Below are positions 53,359 through 63,913 of a DNA stretch of 64,000 nucleotides, one piece after another; position 1 is the stretch's first letter; each line of letters starts with the position of its first letter. The notes below the pieces were generated by a model, which was given only the letters and a program-made list of their open reading frames with translations, was not told the origin of the DNA and did not search any database. The position numbers were made by a program, and so were the translations under genes. The DNA is from Ranitomeya variabilis (taxonomy: Eukaryota > Chordata > Amphibia > Anura > Dendrobatidae), in assembly GCF_051348905.1 (NCBI RefSeq), contig NC_135232.1, positions 832,299,388 to 832,363,387 on the forward strand, in the 5' to 3' direction.

Positions 53359-55822
53359 ATCTTCGCGGTGCGTATAATCTGGTGCGGATAAAACAGGGTG
53401 ATGAGTGGAAAACCGCATTTAATACGCCTGAGGGCCATTTTGAGTATTTGGTAATGCCTTTTGGACTCTCCAATGCTCCGTCAGTCTTTCAGTCCTTTAT
53501 GCACAATATTTTCCGTGAATATCTGGATAAGTTTATGATTGTGTATTTGGATGATATTTTGGTGTTTTCTGATGACTGGGAGTCTCATGTTCTACAGGTC
53601 AGGAAGGTGTTTCAGGTTCTGTGGGCCAATTCTCTGTTTGTGAAGGGCTCAAAGTGTCTCTTCGGAGTCCAGAAGATTTCTTTTTTGGGGTACATTTTTT
53701 CTCCTTCTACTATTGAGATGGATCCCGTCAAGGTTCAGGCAATTTGTGACTGGACACAACCTACATCTGTTAAAAGCCTACAGAAGTTCTTGGGGTTTGC
53801 TAATTTTTATCGTCGGTTCATTGCTAATTTTTCCAGTATTGTTAAACCTTTGACTGATTTGACTAAAAAGGGTGCTGATGTTGCTGATTGGTCTCCTGCG
53901 GCCGTGGGGGCCTTTCCGGAACTTAAGCGCCGGTTTTCTTCTGCTCCTGTGTTGTGTCAACCAGATGTTTCACTTCCTTTCCAGGTTGAGGTTGATGCTT
54001 CCGAGATTGGAGCGGGGGCGGTTTTGTCACAGAGAAGTTCTAATGGCTCGGTGATGAAGCCATGTGCATTCTTCTCTAGAAAATTCTCGCCCGCCGAGCG
54101 CAATTATGATGTGGGTAATCGGGAGCTTTTGGCCATGAAGTGGGCATTTGAGGAGTGGCGTCATTGGCTTGAGGGTGCTAAACATCGTGTGGTGGTCTTG
54201 ACTGATCACAAGAATCTCATTTACCTTGAGTCTGCCAGGCGTTTGAATCCTAGACAGGCTCGTTGGTCGTTGTTTTTTTCTCGTTTCAATTTCGTGGTTT
54301 CATACCTGCCAGGTTCAAAGAATGTGAAGGCAGATGCTCTTTCCAGGAGTTTTGTGCCTGACTCTCCTGGAGACTCTGGGCCTACTGGTATCCTTAGGGA
54401 TGGGGTAATATTGTCCGCCGTATCCCCAGACTTGCGACGTGCATTGCAGGAGTTTCAGGTGGATAAACCGGATCGTTGTCCACCAGAAAGACTGTTTGTT
54501 CCGGATGATTGGACCAGTAGAGTCATCTCCGAGGTCCATTCTTCTGTGTTGGCTGGTCATCCTGGAATATTTGGTACTAGAGACTTGGTGGCCAGGTCTT
54601 TTTGGTGGCCTTCCTTGTCTAGGGATGTGCGTACCTTTGTGCAGTCTTGTGAAGTATGTGCTCGAGCTAAGCCTTGCTGTTCTCGGGCCAGTGGGTTGTT
54701 GTTATCCTTGCCCATCCCGAAGAGGCCTTGGACGCACATTTCCATGGATTTTATTTCTGATCTCCCGGTTTCACAGAAAATGTCCGTTATCTGGGTTGTG
54801 TGTGACCGCTTTTCTAAGATGGTTCATTTGGTGCCCTTGCCTAAGTTGCCTTCCTCCTCTGAGTTGGTCCCTTTATTTTTTCAGAACGTGGTTCGTTTGC
54901 ATGGGATTCCGGAGAATATCGTTTCTGATAGGGGATCCCAGTTTGTGTCTAGATTTTGGCGGACGTTTTGTGCCAAGATGGGCATTGATTTGTCTTTCTC
55001 GTCTGCATTCCATCCTCAGACGAATGGCCAGACGGAGCGAACTAATCAGACCTTGGAAACTTATTTGAGGTGTTTTGTTTCTGCTGATCAAGATGACTGG
55101 GTTGCTTTTTTGCCACTGGCCGAATTTGCTCTTAATAATCGGGCTAGTTCTGCCACGTTGGTCTCTCCTTTTTTTTGTAATTCGGGGTTTCATCCTCGTT
55201 TTTCCTCTGGTCAGTTGGAGTCTTCGGATTGTCCTGGAGTGGACGTGGTGGTGGACAGGCTACATCAGATTTGGAATCAGGTGGTGGACAATTTGAAGTT
55301 ATCTCAGGAGAAGACTCAGCAGTTTGCTAATCGCCATCGCCGCGTGGGGCCCCGACTTCTTGTTGGGGATTTGGTGTGGTTGTCTTCTCGTTTTGTCCCT
55401 ATGAAGGTCTCTTCTCCTAAGTTCAAGCCTCGGTTCATTGGTCCTTATAGGATCTCGGAGATTCTTAACCCTGTATCTTTTCGTTTGGATCTCCCAGCAT
55501 CGTTTGCTATTCATAATGTGTTCCATCGGTCGTTGTTGCGGAGGTATGAGGTGCCCGTTGTTCCTTCGGTTGAGCCTCCTGCTCCGGTGCTGGTGGAGGG
55601 AGAATTGGAGTATGTTGTTGAGAAGATCTTGGATTCTCGTGTTTCCAGACGCAAACTCCAGTATTTGGTTAAGTGGAAGGGTTATGGTCAAGAGGATAAT
55701 TCCTGGGTGGTCGCCTCCGATGTTCATGCGACTGATTTGGTCCACGCCTTCCACAGAGCTCACCCTGATCGCCCTGGGGGTTCTCGTGAGGGTTCGGTGA
55801 CCCCTCCTCAAGGGGGGGGTAC
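53359..55822 (+). pseudogene. Gypsy C pol, third segment
   Basis: Carries most of reverse transcriptase, RNase H, integrase and the chromodomain of element C, then its polypurine tract (AAGGGGGGGGTAC). It resumes right after the Gypsy E duplication. It is a fossil segment. Confidence 0.92.
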
Positions 55823-56573
55823 TGTTGTGGATTCTGTTTGTGGGCTCCCTCTGGTGGTTACTGCTGGTACTGGGTGACTTTGGTGGGTTGCGGCCTTTGG
55901 TTTCCACCTGTCCATCAGAGGCTGGGTGTTTCCTATTTTACCTGGCCTTTCTGTCATTCCCTTGCCGGCTATCAATGTATTCAGATGTGCTCTGTTTGGT
56001 TCCTGCCTACCTGCTCCCAGATCTTTCAGGATAAGCTAAGTGCTGATTTTCAGTTGTTTGGTTTTTTGTCCAGCTTGCTTATTATGTCTCTATGCTAGCT
56101 GGTAGCTCTAGTGGACTGAGGTTCTCCCCATGTGCCATGAGTTGGCACATGGGTTCTTGTAATCTCAAGATGGTTTTTTGATTAGGGTTTTTTGCTGACC
56201 GCTCAGACCCCTTTTGTATCGTTCTGCTTTCTAGTTTACAGCTGGCCTCAATTTGCTAAACCTATATATATCATCTCTATGTGTGTGCCTTCCTCTCATT
56301 TCACCGTCAATACATGTGGGGGGCAACTATACCTTTTGGGGTTCATCCCTCTGGAGGCAAGTGAGGTCTTTATTTTCTCTGCAGTACTAGTTAGCTCTTA
56401 GGCTGGTGCGTGGCGTCTAGAACCAACGTAGGCACGCTCCCTGGCTATCTCTAGTTGCGTTTGTCAGGCGTAGGGCAGCGGTCAGCCCAGGTTCCATCAC
56501 CCTAGAGCTCGTCCGTTATATATTTGTACCTTGCTTGTCCTGTGCTATCCCTAGCCATTGGGGATTCAAGACA
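55823..56573 (+). repeat. Gypsy C 3' LTR
   Basis: 751 bp, uninterrupted. It preserves the unsplit sequence GTACTAGTTAGCTC where the 5' copy carries the hAT element. It is followed by GTGCAC (56574-56579). Confidence 0.94.
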
Positions 56574-56619
56574 GTGCACCTGGAGAGGAAAGGGAAGAGA
56601 ATGTGAGTAGGTTGTGTTA

Positions 56620-57374
56620 GGGTACCGTCTCACAGTGGCACTTTGTCGCTACAATGGCACGATCCGTGACGTTCCAGCGATATCCATACGATATCGCTGT
56701 GTCTGACACGCAGCAGCGATCAGGGACCCTGCTGAGAATCATACGTCGCAGCAGATCGTTTGGAACTTTATTTCGTCGCTGGATCTCCCGCTGTCATCGC
56801 TGGATCGGTGTGTGTGACACCGATCCAGCGATGCGTTCACTTGTAACCAGGGTAAACATCGGGTTACTAAGCGCAGGGCCGCGCTTAGTAACCCGATGTT
56901 TACCCTGGTTACCATCGTAAATGTAAAAAAAACCAAAACATACATACTCACATTCCGGTGTCCGTCAGGTCCCTAGCCGTCTGCTTCCCACACTGACTGA
57001 CTGCCGGACGGAAAGTAAAAGCAGAGCACAGCGGTGACGTCACCGCTGTGCTCTGCTTTCACTTTACGGCCGGCACTCAGTAAGTGTGGAAAGCAGACGG
57101 CTAGGGACCTGACGGACACTGGAATGTGAGTATGTAAGTTTTTTTTTTTAACATTTACGATGGTAACCAGGGTAAACATCGGGTTACTAAGCGCGGCCCT
57201 GCGCTTAGTAACCCGATGTTTACCCTGGTTACCCGGGGACTTCGGCATCGTAGGTTGCTGGAGAACTGTCTGTGTGACAGCTCCCCAGCGACCACACAAC
57301 GACTTACCAACGATCACGACCAGGTCGTATCGCTGGTCATGATCGTTGGTAAATCGTTTTGTGTAGCAGTACCC
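56620..57374. mobile_element. PIF/Harbinger-type MITE, 755 bp
   Basis: TTA (56617-56619) precedes GGGTACCGTCTCACAG and GCAGTACCC is followed by TTA (57375-57377). Inside are two inverted pairs of GTAACCAGGGTAAACATCGG and a palindrome of GAAAGCAGACGGCTAGGGAC. There is no coding capacity. It lies in L2 sequence. Confidence 0.75.
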
Positions 57375-57377
57375 TTA

Positions 57378-58111
57378 GGGTACCGTCACACAGTGAAATT
57401 TCCATCGCTACGACGGCACGATTCGTGATGTTCTAGCGATATCGTTACGATATCGCTGTGTCTGACACGCTACTGCGATCAGACATCATGCTGAGAATCG
57501 TACGTCGTAGCAGATCGTTTGGAACTTTCTTTCGTCACTTGATCACCCGCTGACATCGCTGGATCGTTGTGTGTGACACCGATCCAGCGATGTGTTCGCT
57601 TGTAACCAGGGTAAACATCGGGTAACTAAGCGCAGGGCCGCGCTTAGTAACCCGATGTTTACCCTGGTTACAAGCGTAAATGTAAAAAAAACAAACAGTA
57701 CATACTTACATTCCGGTGTCTGTCCTCCGGCGTCTCAGCTTCTCTGCACTGTGAGCGCCTGCCGGCCGGAAAGCGAGCACAGCGGTGACGTCACCGCTCT
57801 GCTTTCCGGCTATGGCGCTTACACAGTGGAGAGAAGCAGAACGCCGGGGACAGACACCGGAATGTAAGTATGTACTGTTTTTTTTTTTACGTTAACGCTG
57901 GTAACCAGGGTAAACATCGGGTTACTAAGCGCGGCCCTGCGCTTAGTAACCCGATGTTCACCCTGGTTACCCGGGGACTTCGGCATCGCTCCAGCGCCGT
58001 GATTGCAAAGTGTGACCGCAGTCTACGACGCTGGAGCGATATTCATACGACGCTGCGACGTCACGAATCGTGCCGTCGCAGCGATGGAAATTTCACTGTG
58101 TGACGGTACCC
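57378..58111. mobile_element. PIF/Harbinger-type MITE, 734 bp
   Basis: It begins GGGTACCGTCACACAGTG and ends CACTGTGTGACGGTACCC, with inverted ends of ~50 bp. TTA lies on both sides (57375-57377 and 58112-58114), the left one shared with the neighbouring MITE. It has the same internal GTAACCAGGGTAAACATCGG motifs. No transposase is encoded. Confidence 0.8.
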
Positions 58112-58114
58112 TTA

Positions 58115-59030
58115 GAGAGAGAAAGAGGTGTGTTAGAGAGATTAGCTAGGAAACAGACACAGGTAAAGATAAGGTCATGTGTGGCCATCTTTTGTGAGTG
58201 GCTGAGGAGATCTATTTATCAAGGCTGAAGGAGGAGGTGAGAGTTAGAAGATTAGAGGCAGCTGAGTGGGAAGTGTCAATGAGGATGTTGAAGTCACCCA
58301 TTATAACAGTGAGTATGTCATCAAAAAGAAATGAAGTAGCCAGGTGGTGAAGTGGTCAAAAAAGGTGGTGGCTGGCAATGGGAGCTGGTAAATGACAGCC
58401 AGTTGAAGGTTGGAGGCAGAATAGCTGTACACAGAGTGCACCTCAAAAGACGAGAGAGCAACAGAGGGTGGCAGTGGAATTAGGGTTAAGGAGCAGTTAA
58501 CTCACTGGAGAAAACTGTCTACTCCATCATGCTTGTTGCTGTGGCGGGGTGTGTGAGAATGATGGAATCCATCATAAAAAAAATTAGCTGGAGAGGCTGT
58601 GTCAGAGGGGTTGATCCATGTTATGGTGTTATAAATGAATAAAAGTTTGTTTTCAATGAAAAGATCATGAATATAGGAAAGTTTGTTGTAGACATGGCAA
58701 GCGTTCCAAAGATCTCCTGTTACAGGGATAGCGAAAACGGGGGCTGGGTGAATGTATGGAAGGTTAGAAAGGTTGTGAAAATTTGTGATATATTGTGGAT
58801 GGGAGATAGAAGTGACTTTTGGGATTTGGTAAGAAGGATCAGAATTTGGAGAGATATCACTGGCAGTGAGGAGGAGAAGGTAAAGGGTTAGTAGGTGAAA
58901 TCAGGAGGAGGCTGTATTTGTTTGGAGACACAAGATTTTATTTTAAGGAACATTTCAGATGTGGAGGTGAGGTGGATGGGGAGAATGGAGGGAAATAAGA
59001 CCAGATCATAACTAAGTGTAGGGATCAGTG
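58115..59030 (-). pseudogene. L2 LINE 5' part with endonuclease relic
   Basis: On the minus strand, pieces read TWINPSDTASPANFFYDGF, FSHTP, AVIYQLPLPATTFFDHFTTWL and MGDFNILID. This follows the order of an APE-type endonuclease, where GDFN is a catalytic block. Frames are degraded. Together with 23701-25705 and the short piece 56580-56616 it is one old L2 copy, split by Gypsy C and two MITEs. The 5' boundary is uncertain. Confidence 0.7.
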
Positions 59031-59049
59031 TTGTTTAGTAGAATGAAAA

Positions 59050-59655
59050 TAACTATGATGGTGTTATAGGAAACAAACACAAACATGGTTTGCAAAGAAT
59101 ATAAAGTTATTACCTTCAGTTCCCTTCTGGTTCAATTCTGGTCTAATTCATTTCAATACACTTAGATGCTGCACTTAAATAATGCATGAGCAGACTAAAG
59201 TCTAGGCAGACTTGTTGCTCACAATATATATGCTCACAAATACATTCAGGTGAGAAACAGAGGGAGGAGGCCTGCACTCATCTTTATCGGTTAATTAAAG
59301 CTGAGCCACATATAGGCAATTGGAAAATGGCAAAACAATTAAGCAGTGCAATTACCAGTCTCACACATATAAGGGATAAGCAGCAGAGGCAAGAAATATC
59401 AGACTTAGGAAAAGCAGGATAGTAGCATCACACATACCTGCAGGAAGAATACATAAATAGATGTTTTGATTAGACAGTGCTGCTAATACATGACCGGGAT
59501 CAGGAGCAGCCAAAACATCTCAGAATGTCCCACAATAAATAGTGAATACATCAATATGCACTCTGAACAAAAATGTTCAATTCCATTGTAATAAAACAAA
59601 AATTACCAACAACACACAGTGGTACTGAGTTACACTGCCATCTCTGCGTATTACA
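59050..59655. other. no gene seen left of the tRNA array
   Basis: AT-rich sequence without recognised repeat ends or convincing frames. A 78-codon frame at 59186-59422 shows no family motif. Confidence 0.45.
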
Positions 59656-59897
59656 CTGATTAAAGTGGGAAATGTGCAATAGCTTTACATTAAGGACAAG
59701 CTTCAGAGTCTCTACTTGGTATCATCAGAAAACCGAGTTGGAGTGTCGTGCCGGAAGCTTGAAAAGGTCAGCTGATGTATCTCTAAGAATTCACAGTTTT
59801 TTTCTCAAGGTGGTTCAGCGATTTGAATAAATGCCAACCCTTGTCTGCAAAAATCTTGACCCGTTTCCTGCAAGTTTCTGAAAGTGGTGCAAATAAC

Positions 59898-59969
59898 GGG
59901 GATGTAGCTCAGTGGTAGAGCGCACGCTTTGCATGTGTGAGGCCCCGGGTTCAATCCCCGGCATCTCCA
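59898..59969 (+). tRNA. tRNA-Ala (anticodon TGC)
   Basis: 72 nt. The acceptor GGGGATG pairs with CATCTCC, and the discriminator is A. Box A is TAGCTCAGTGG and box B is GGTTCAATCCC. The anticodon stem CACGC/GTGTG pairs with one G-T, and loop TTTGCAT gives anticodon TGC at 59930-59932. It decodes GCA and related Ala codons. The genomic sequence lacks CCA, as expected in eukaryotes. It looks functional. Confidence 0.95.
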
Positions 59970-60096
59970 TGGCCTGGATTTACGTGCAAAGGACGCACTT
60001 CCTACAGGTGACTACTTTTCCTTCTCCTTATGTGGTTCCTGCAGTCACTCGGTGAAAGAATTACTTGTCAGTGCTCCATCCCACTGGGAGACTTTT

Positions 60097-60168
60097 GGGG
60101 ATGTAGCTCAGTGGTAGAGCGCATGCTTCGCATGTATGAGGTCCTGGGTTCAACCCCCAGCATCTCCA
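60097..60168 (+). tRNA. tRNA-Ala (anticodon CGC)
   Basis: 72 nt with the same acceptor stem as its neighbour. The anticodon stem CATGC/GTATG pairs, and loop TTCGCAT gives CGC at 60129-60131. T stem CTGGG/CCCAG is intact, and box B is GGTTCAACCCC. No T-run of four follows directly (AACTTTGCC), so termination may be further downstream. Strand and spacing (127 bp after the TGC gene) repeat in unit two. Confidence 0.95.
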
Positions 60169-60688
60169 AACTTTGCCTAATATGGCTAGAAAGCTTTAGC
60201 AAACACACTCACGCTTAGTAGTGTCGTCAAGACTCGCAAGGAATCTTTGACGCTTAAACTGGCTTCTTTGCCAGGTCACATAGCAGGACGAGGCTTTTTG
60301 CCGCGGCAGATTCTAAAGACTGCATGCAACGTAAGGCAAGGGCAACACTTTACCACCCAGTAAAATGTTTTCAATGGGAACTGGACTTTCAACAAACTTT
60401 GCACAAATCAATAGCACAGGCAAATATAGGAAACTTTCTCTAGCCTGATTAAAGTGGGAAATGTGCAATAGCTTTGCATTAAGGACAAGCTTCAGAGTCT
60501 CTACTTGGTATCATCAGAAAACCGAGTTGGAGTGTCGTGCCGGAAGCTTGAATAGGTCAGCTGATGTATCTCTAAGAATTCACAGAGTTTTTTTCTCAAG
60601 GTGGTTCAGCGATTTGAATAAATGCCAACCCTTGTCTGCAAAAATCTTGACCCGTTTCCTGCAAGTTTCTGAAAGTGGTGCAAATAAC

Positions 60689-60760
60689 GGGGATGTAGCT
60701 CAGTGGTAGAGCGCACTCTTTGCATGTGTGAGGCCCCGGGTTCAATCCCCGGCATCTCCA
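60689..60760 (+). tRNA. tRNA-Ala (TGC), second unit, mismatch in anticodon stem
   Basis: Equals the gene at 59898 except CACTC for CACGC in the anticodon stem, which puts a T-T mismatch opposite GTGTG. Boxes A and B are intact, so transcription is expected, but the product may be less stable. Confidence 0.9.
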
Positions 60761-60887
60761 TGGCCTGGGTTTACGTGCAAAGGACGCACTTCCTACAGGT
60801 GACTACTTTTCCTTCTCCTTATGTGGTTCCTGCAGTCACTCGGTGAAAGATTTACTTGTCAGTGCTCCATCCCACTAGGAGACTTTT

Positions 60888-60959
60888 GGGGATGTAGCTC
60901 AGTGGTAGAGCGCATGCTTCGCATGTTTGAGGTCCTGGGTTCAACCCCCAGCATCTCCA
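60888..60959 (+). tRNA. tRNA-Ala (CGC), second unit, mismatch in anticodon stem
   Basis: Equals the gene at 60097 except GTTTG for GTATG on the 3' side of the anticodon stem, giving a T-T mismatch with CATGC. It is followed by AACTTTTCC, a four-T terminator that the first-unit gene lacks. Confidence 0.9.
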
Positions 60960-61654
60960 AACTTTTCCTAATATGGCTAGAAAGCTTTAGCAAACACACT
61001 CACGCTTAGTAGTGTCGTCAAGACTCGCAAGGAATCTTTGACGCTTAAACTGGCTTCTTTGCCAGGTCACATAGCAGGACGAGGCTTTTTGCCGCGGCAG
61101 ATTCTAAAGACTGCATGCAACCTAAGGCAAGGGCAACACTTTACCACCCAGTAAAATGTTTTCAATGGGAACTGGACGTTCAACAAACTTTGCACAAATC
61201 AATAGCACAGGCAAATATAGGAAACTTTCTCTAGCCTGATTAAAGTGGGAAATGTGCAATAGCTTTGCATTAAGGACAAGCTTCAGAGTCTCTACTTGGT
61301 ATCATCAGAAAACCGAGTTGGAGTGTCGTGCCGGAAGCTTGAATAGGTCAGCTGATGTATCTCTAAGGCTGGGGTCACACATGCGTGTTTTACGTACGTA
61401 AGAGCGCAAAAACTACGTACGTAAAACTCGCATTACATACGGCACAATGCTTCTCAATGGGGCTGCTCCTATTAGCCGTATATTACGGTTCAGTATTATA
61501 CGGCGTTCTACGGCCGTACAAAATCGCAGCATGCTGCGTTTGTCAGCGTATTGCGCAAATAATACGCCAATGAAAGTCTATGGGGGCGAGAAAAATACGG
61601 ATTCCACACGGACCAGCAGTGTGACTTGCGAGAAATACGCAGCGCTGTTAGTGA

Positions 61655-63387
61655 AAAGTCGGTAATTCAATTGCCGGCTTTTCATTTCTCCTGCACAAAC
61701 CCGACAGGATATGAGACATGGTTTACATACAGTAAACCATCTCATATCCCCTTTTTTTTTGCATATTCCACACTACTAATGTTAGTAGTGTGTATGTGCA
61801 AAATTTCAGCGCTGTAGCTGCTGAAATAAAGGGTTAAATGGCGGAAAAAATTGGCGTGGGCTCCCGCGCAATTTTCTCCGCCAGAGCGGTAAAGCCAGTG
61901 ACTGAGGGCAGATATTAATAGCCAGGAGAGGGTCCATGGTTATTGGCCCCCCCGTGGCTAAAAACATCTGCCCCCAGCCACCCCAGAAAAGGCACATCTG
62001 GAAGATGCGCCTATTCTGGCACTTGGCCACTCTCTTCCCACTCCCTGTAGCGGTGGGATATGGGGTAATGAAGGGTTAATGCCACCTTGCTATTGGAAGG
62101 TGACATTAAGCCAGATTAATGATGGAGAGGCGTCAATTATGACACCTATCCATTATTAATCCAATTGTAGGAAAGGGTTAAAAAACACACACACACATGA
62201 TTGAAAAGTATTTTAATGAAATAAACACAGCGGTTGTTGTAATAATTTATTGTTCTCTCAAATCCATTTGCAGTCCCTCGCTTGGCAACATAATAAACAC
62301 ACAAGATACATACCTTCTGATGTACTGTCAGGTCCAACGATGTAATCCATCTGAAGGGGTTAACTAATATTACAGGCAGGAGCCCTGCTAATGCAGCTGT
62401 GCTCCGTGCCTGTAATCCCCGGCGAATGAATGAAATGTAGGTCATTGACCTACATTTCATTCATTCGCGGTGATGCGCCCCCTGGTGGATGTCCTCATAT
62501 GACCTGGAGCGTGGGAAAAAGTTCCCAGGCTGCAGTTCATGAGAACATCCACCAGAGGGCGCCTCACCGCGAATGAATGAAATGTAGGTCAATGACCTAC
62601 ATTTCATTCATTCGCCGGGGATTACAGGCACGGAGCACCGCTGCATTTAGCAGGGCTCCTGCCTGTAATATTAGTTAACCCCTTCAGATGGATTACATCG
62701 TTGGACCTGACAGTACATCAGAAGGTATGTATCTTGTGCGTTTATTATGTTGCCAAGCGAGGGACTGCAAATGGATTTGAGAGAACAATAAATTATTACA
62801 ACAACCGCTGTGTTTATTTCATTAAAATACTTTTCAATCATGTGTGTGTGTTTTTTAACCCTTTCCTACAATTGGATTAATAATGGAGAGGTGTCATAAT
62901 TGACGCGTCTCCATTATTAATCTGGCTTAATGTCACCTTTCAATAGCAAGGTGGCATTAACCCTTCATTACCCCATATCCCACCGCTACAGGGAGTGGGA
63001 AGAGAGTGGCCAAGTGCCAGAATAGGCGCATCTTCCAGATGTGCCTTTTCTGGGGTGGCTGGGGGCAGATGGTTTTAGCCACGGGGGGGCCAATAACCAT
63101 GGACCCTCTCCTGGCTATTAATATCTGCCCTCAGTCACTGGCTTTACCGCTCTGGCGGAGAAAATTGCGCGGGAGCCCACGCCAATTTTTTCCGCCATTT
63201 AACCCTTTATTTTAGCAGCTACAGCGCAGAAATTTTGCACATACACACTACTAACATTAGTAGTGTGGAATATGCAAAAAAAAGGGGGATATGAGATGGT
63301 TTACTGTATGTAAACCATGTCTCATATCCTGTCGGGTTTGTGCAGGAGAAATGAAAAGCCGGCAATTGAATTACCGGCTGTTCACAG
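61655..63387. repeat. ~860-bp inverted arms of the foldback element
   Basis: The left arm (TCGGTAATTCAATTGCCGG ... GGTGGATGTCCTCAT) mirrors the right arm (ATGAGAACATCCACC ... CCGGCAATTGAATTACCGG). The spacer is ~40 bp centred near 62520. A smaller nested palindrome, GAATGAAATGTAGGTCATTG and its inverse, occurs in each arm (62422-62466 and 62570-62616). Arms agree apart from scattered differences. Confidence 0.92.
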
Positions 63388-63439
63388 ATATCGCGCTGAT
63401 TGAAATCTAAATACAGAATATATATATATGTGTCACAAT

Positions 63440-63441
<2 letters not shown>

Positions 63442-63489
<48 letters not shown>

Positions 63490-63492
63490 TAT
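63442..63492. repeat. (AT)n microsatellite
   Basis: About 20 AT dinucleotides with a CAT interruption at each edge, lying between the right arm and the right end of the foldback element. The left half has no such tract, so it arose after the palindrome. Confidence 0.9.
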
Positions 63493-63841
63493 GTTTTCCC
63501 CGAACATTTGAGCACATAAATCCATTAGATGTCGGTTTTGCAAGCCTGCGCGAAAATCTCGCAGTACGGATGCCATACGGATTACATACGGAGGATGCCA
63601 TGCGCAAAATACGCTGACACACCCTGACTACGGATCACTATTTTGGGAACATTTCTCCGTATTACGGCCGTAGTACGGACGTATAATACGTGGCGTATTG
63701 TCTTACGCCATGTGTGACCCCAGCCTCAGAATTCACAGAGTTTTTTTCTCAAGGTGGTTCAGCGATTTGAATAAATGCCAACCCTTGTCTGCAAAAATCT
63801 TGACCTGTTTCCTGCAAGTTTCTGAAAGTGGTGCAAATAAC

Positions 63842-63913
63842 GGGGATGTAGCTCAGTGGTAGAGTGCACGCTTTGCATGTGTGAGGCCCCGGGTTCAATC
63901 CCCGGCATCTCCA
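63842..63913 (+). tRNA. tRNA-Ala (TGC), third unit
   Basis: Equals the gene at 59898 except T for C at the end of the D stem (GAGT for GAGC), which makes a G-T pair. The anticodon stem CACGC/GTGTG is restored relative to the second unit, so this copy looks functional. Its CGC partner lies beyond the window. Confidence 0.93.

Larger units (their letters stand above)
25712..56573 (+). mobile_element. Gypsy element C (chromovirus fossil), host of three insertions
   Basis: A plus-strand Ty3/Gypsy element with 751-bp LTRs, flanked by GTGCAC on both sides (25706-25711 and 56574-56579). Its 5' LTR is split by the hAT transposon, its gag by Gypsy D and its reverse transcriptase region by Gypsy E, so 31 kb now separates its ends. 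Without the insertions it is ~5.7 kb. The two LTRs differ at about four positions by eye, which suggests a fairly young insertion that is still older than its guests. It lies inside the minus-strand L2. It is broken by three insertions. Confidence 0.93.
59656..61366 (+). repeat. ~791-bp tandem array with two tRNA-Ala genes per unit
   Basis: CTGATTAAAGTGGGAAATGTG marks unit starts at 59656, 60445 and 61236, spaced 789 and 791 bp. Units one and two are nearly identical across tRNA genes and spacers. Unit three is split by the element at 61367-63725, resumes at 63729 and runs off the window. The spacer keeps TTTGAATAAATGCCAACCC and CAGGACGAGGCTTTTTGCCG. Confidence 0.95.
61367..63725. mobile_element. 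PIF/Harbinger-type foldback element, 2359 bp
   Basis: TAA (61364-61366) precedes GGCTGGGGTCACACATG, and CATGTGTGACCCCAGCC is followed by TCA (63726-63728). Sister units of the tRNA array show the empty site CTCTAAGAATTC. Removing the element plus 3 bp restores the 791-bp array period. About 0.86 kb on each side of 62520 is one large palindrome. No transposase is visible. Confidence 0.88.

Noticed and set aside
59186-59422. 78-codon frame as a small gene
   Set aside because: No homology motif, promoter or neighbouring exon is visible. A frame of this length is expected by chance.
59898-60760. tRNA-derived SINEs
   Set aside because: The tRNA genes are full length with intact cloverleaf and two anticodons. 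The repeat unit is a long tandem array, with no A-rich tail or target duplication.
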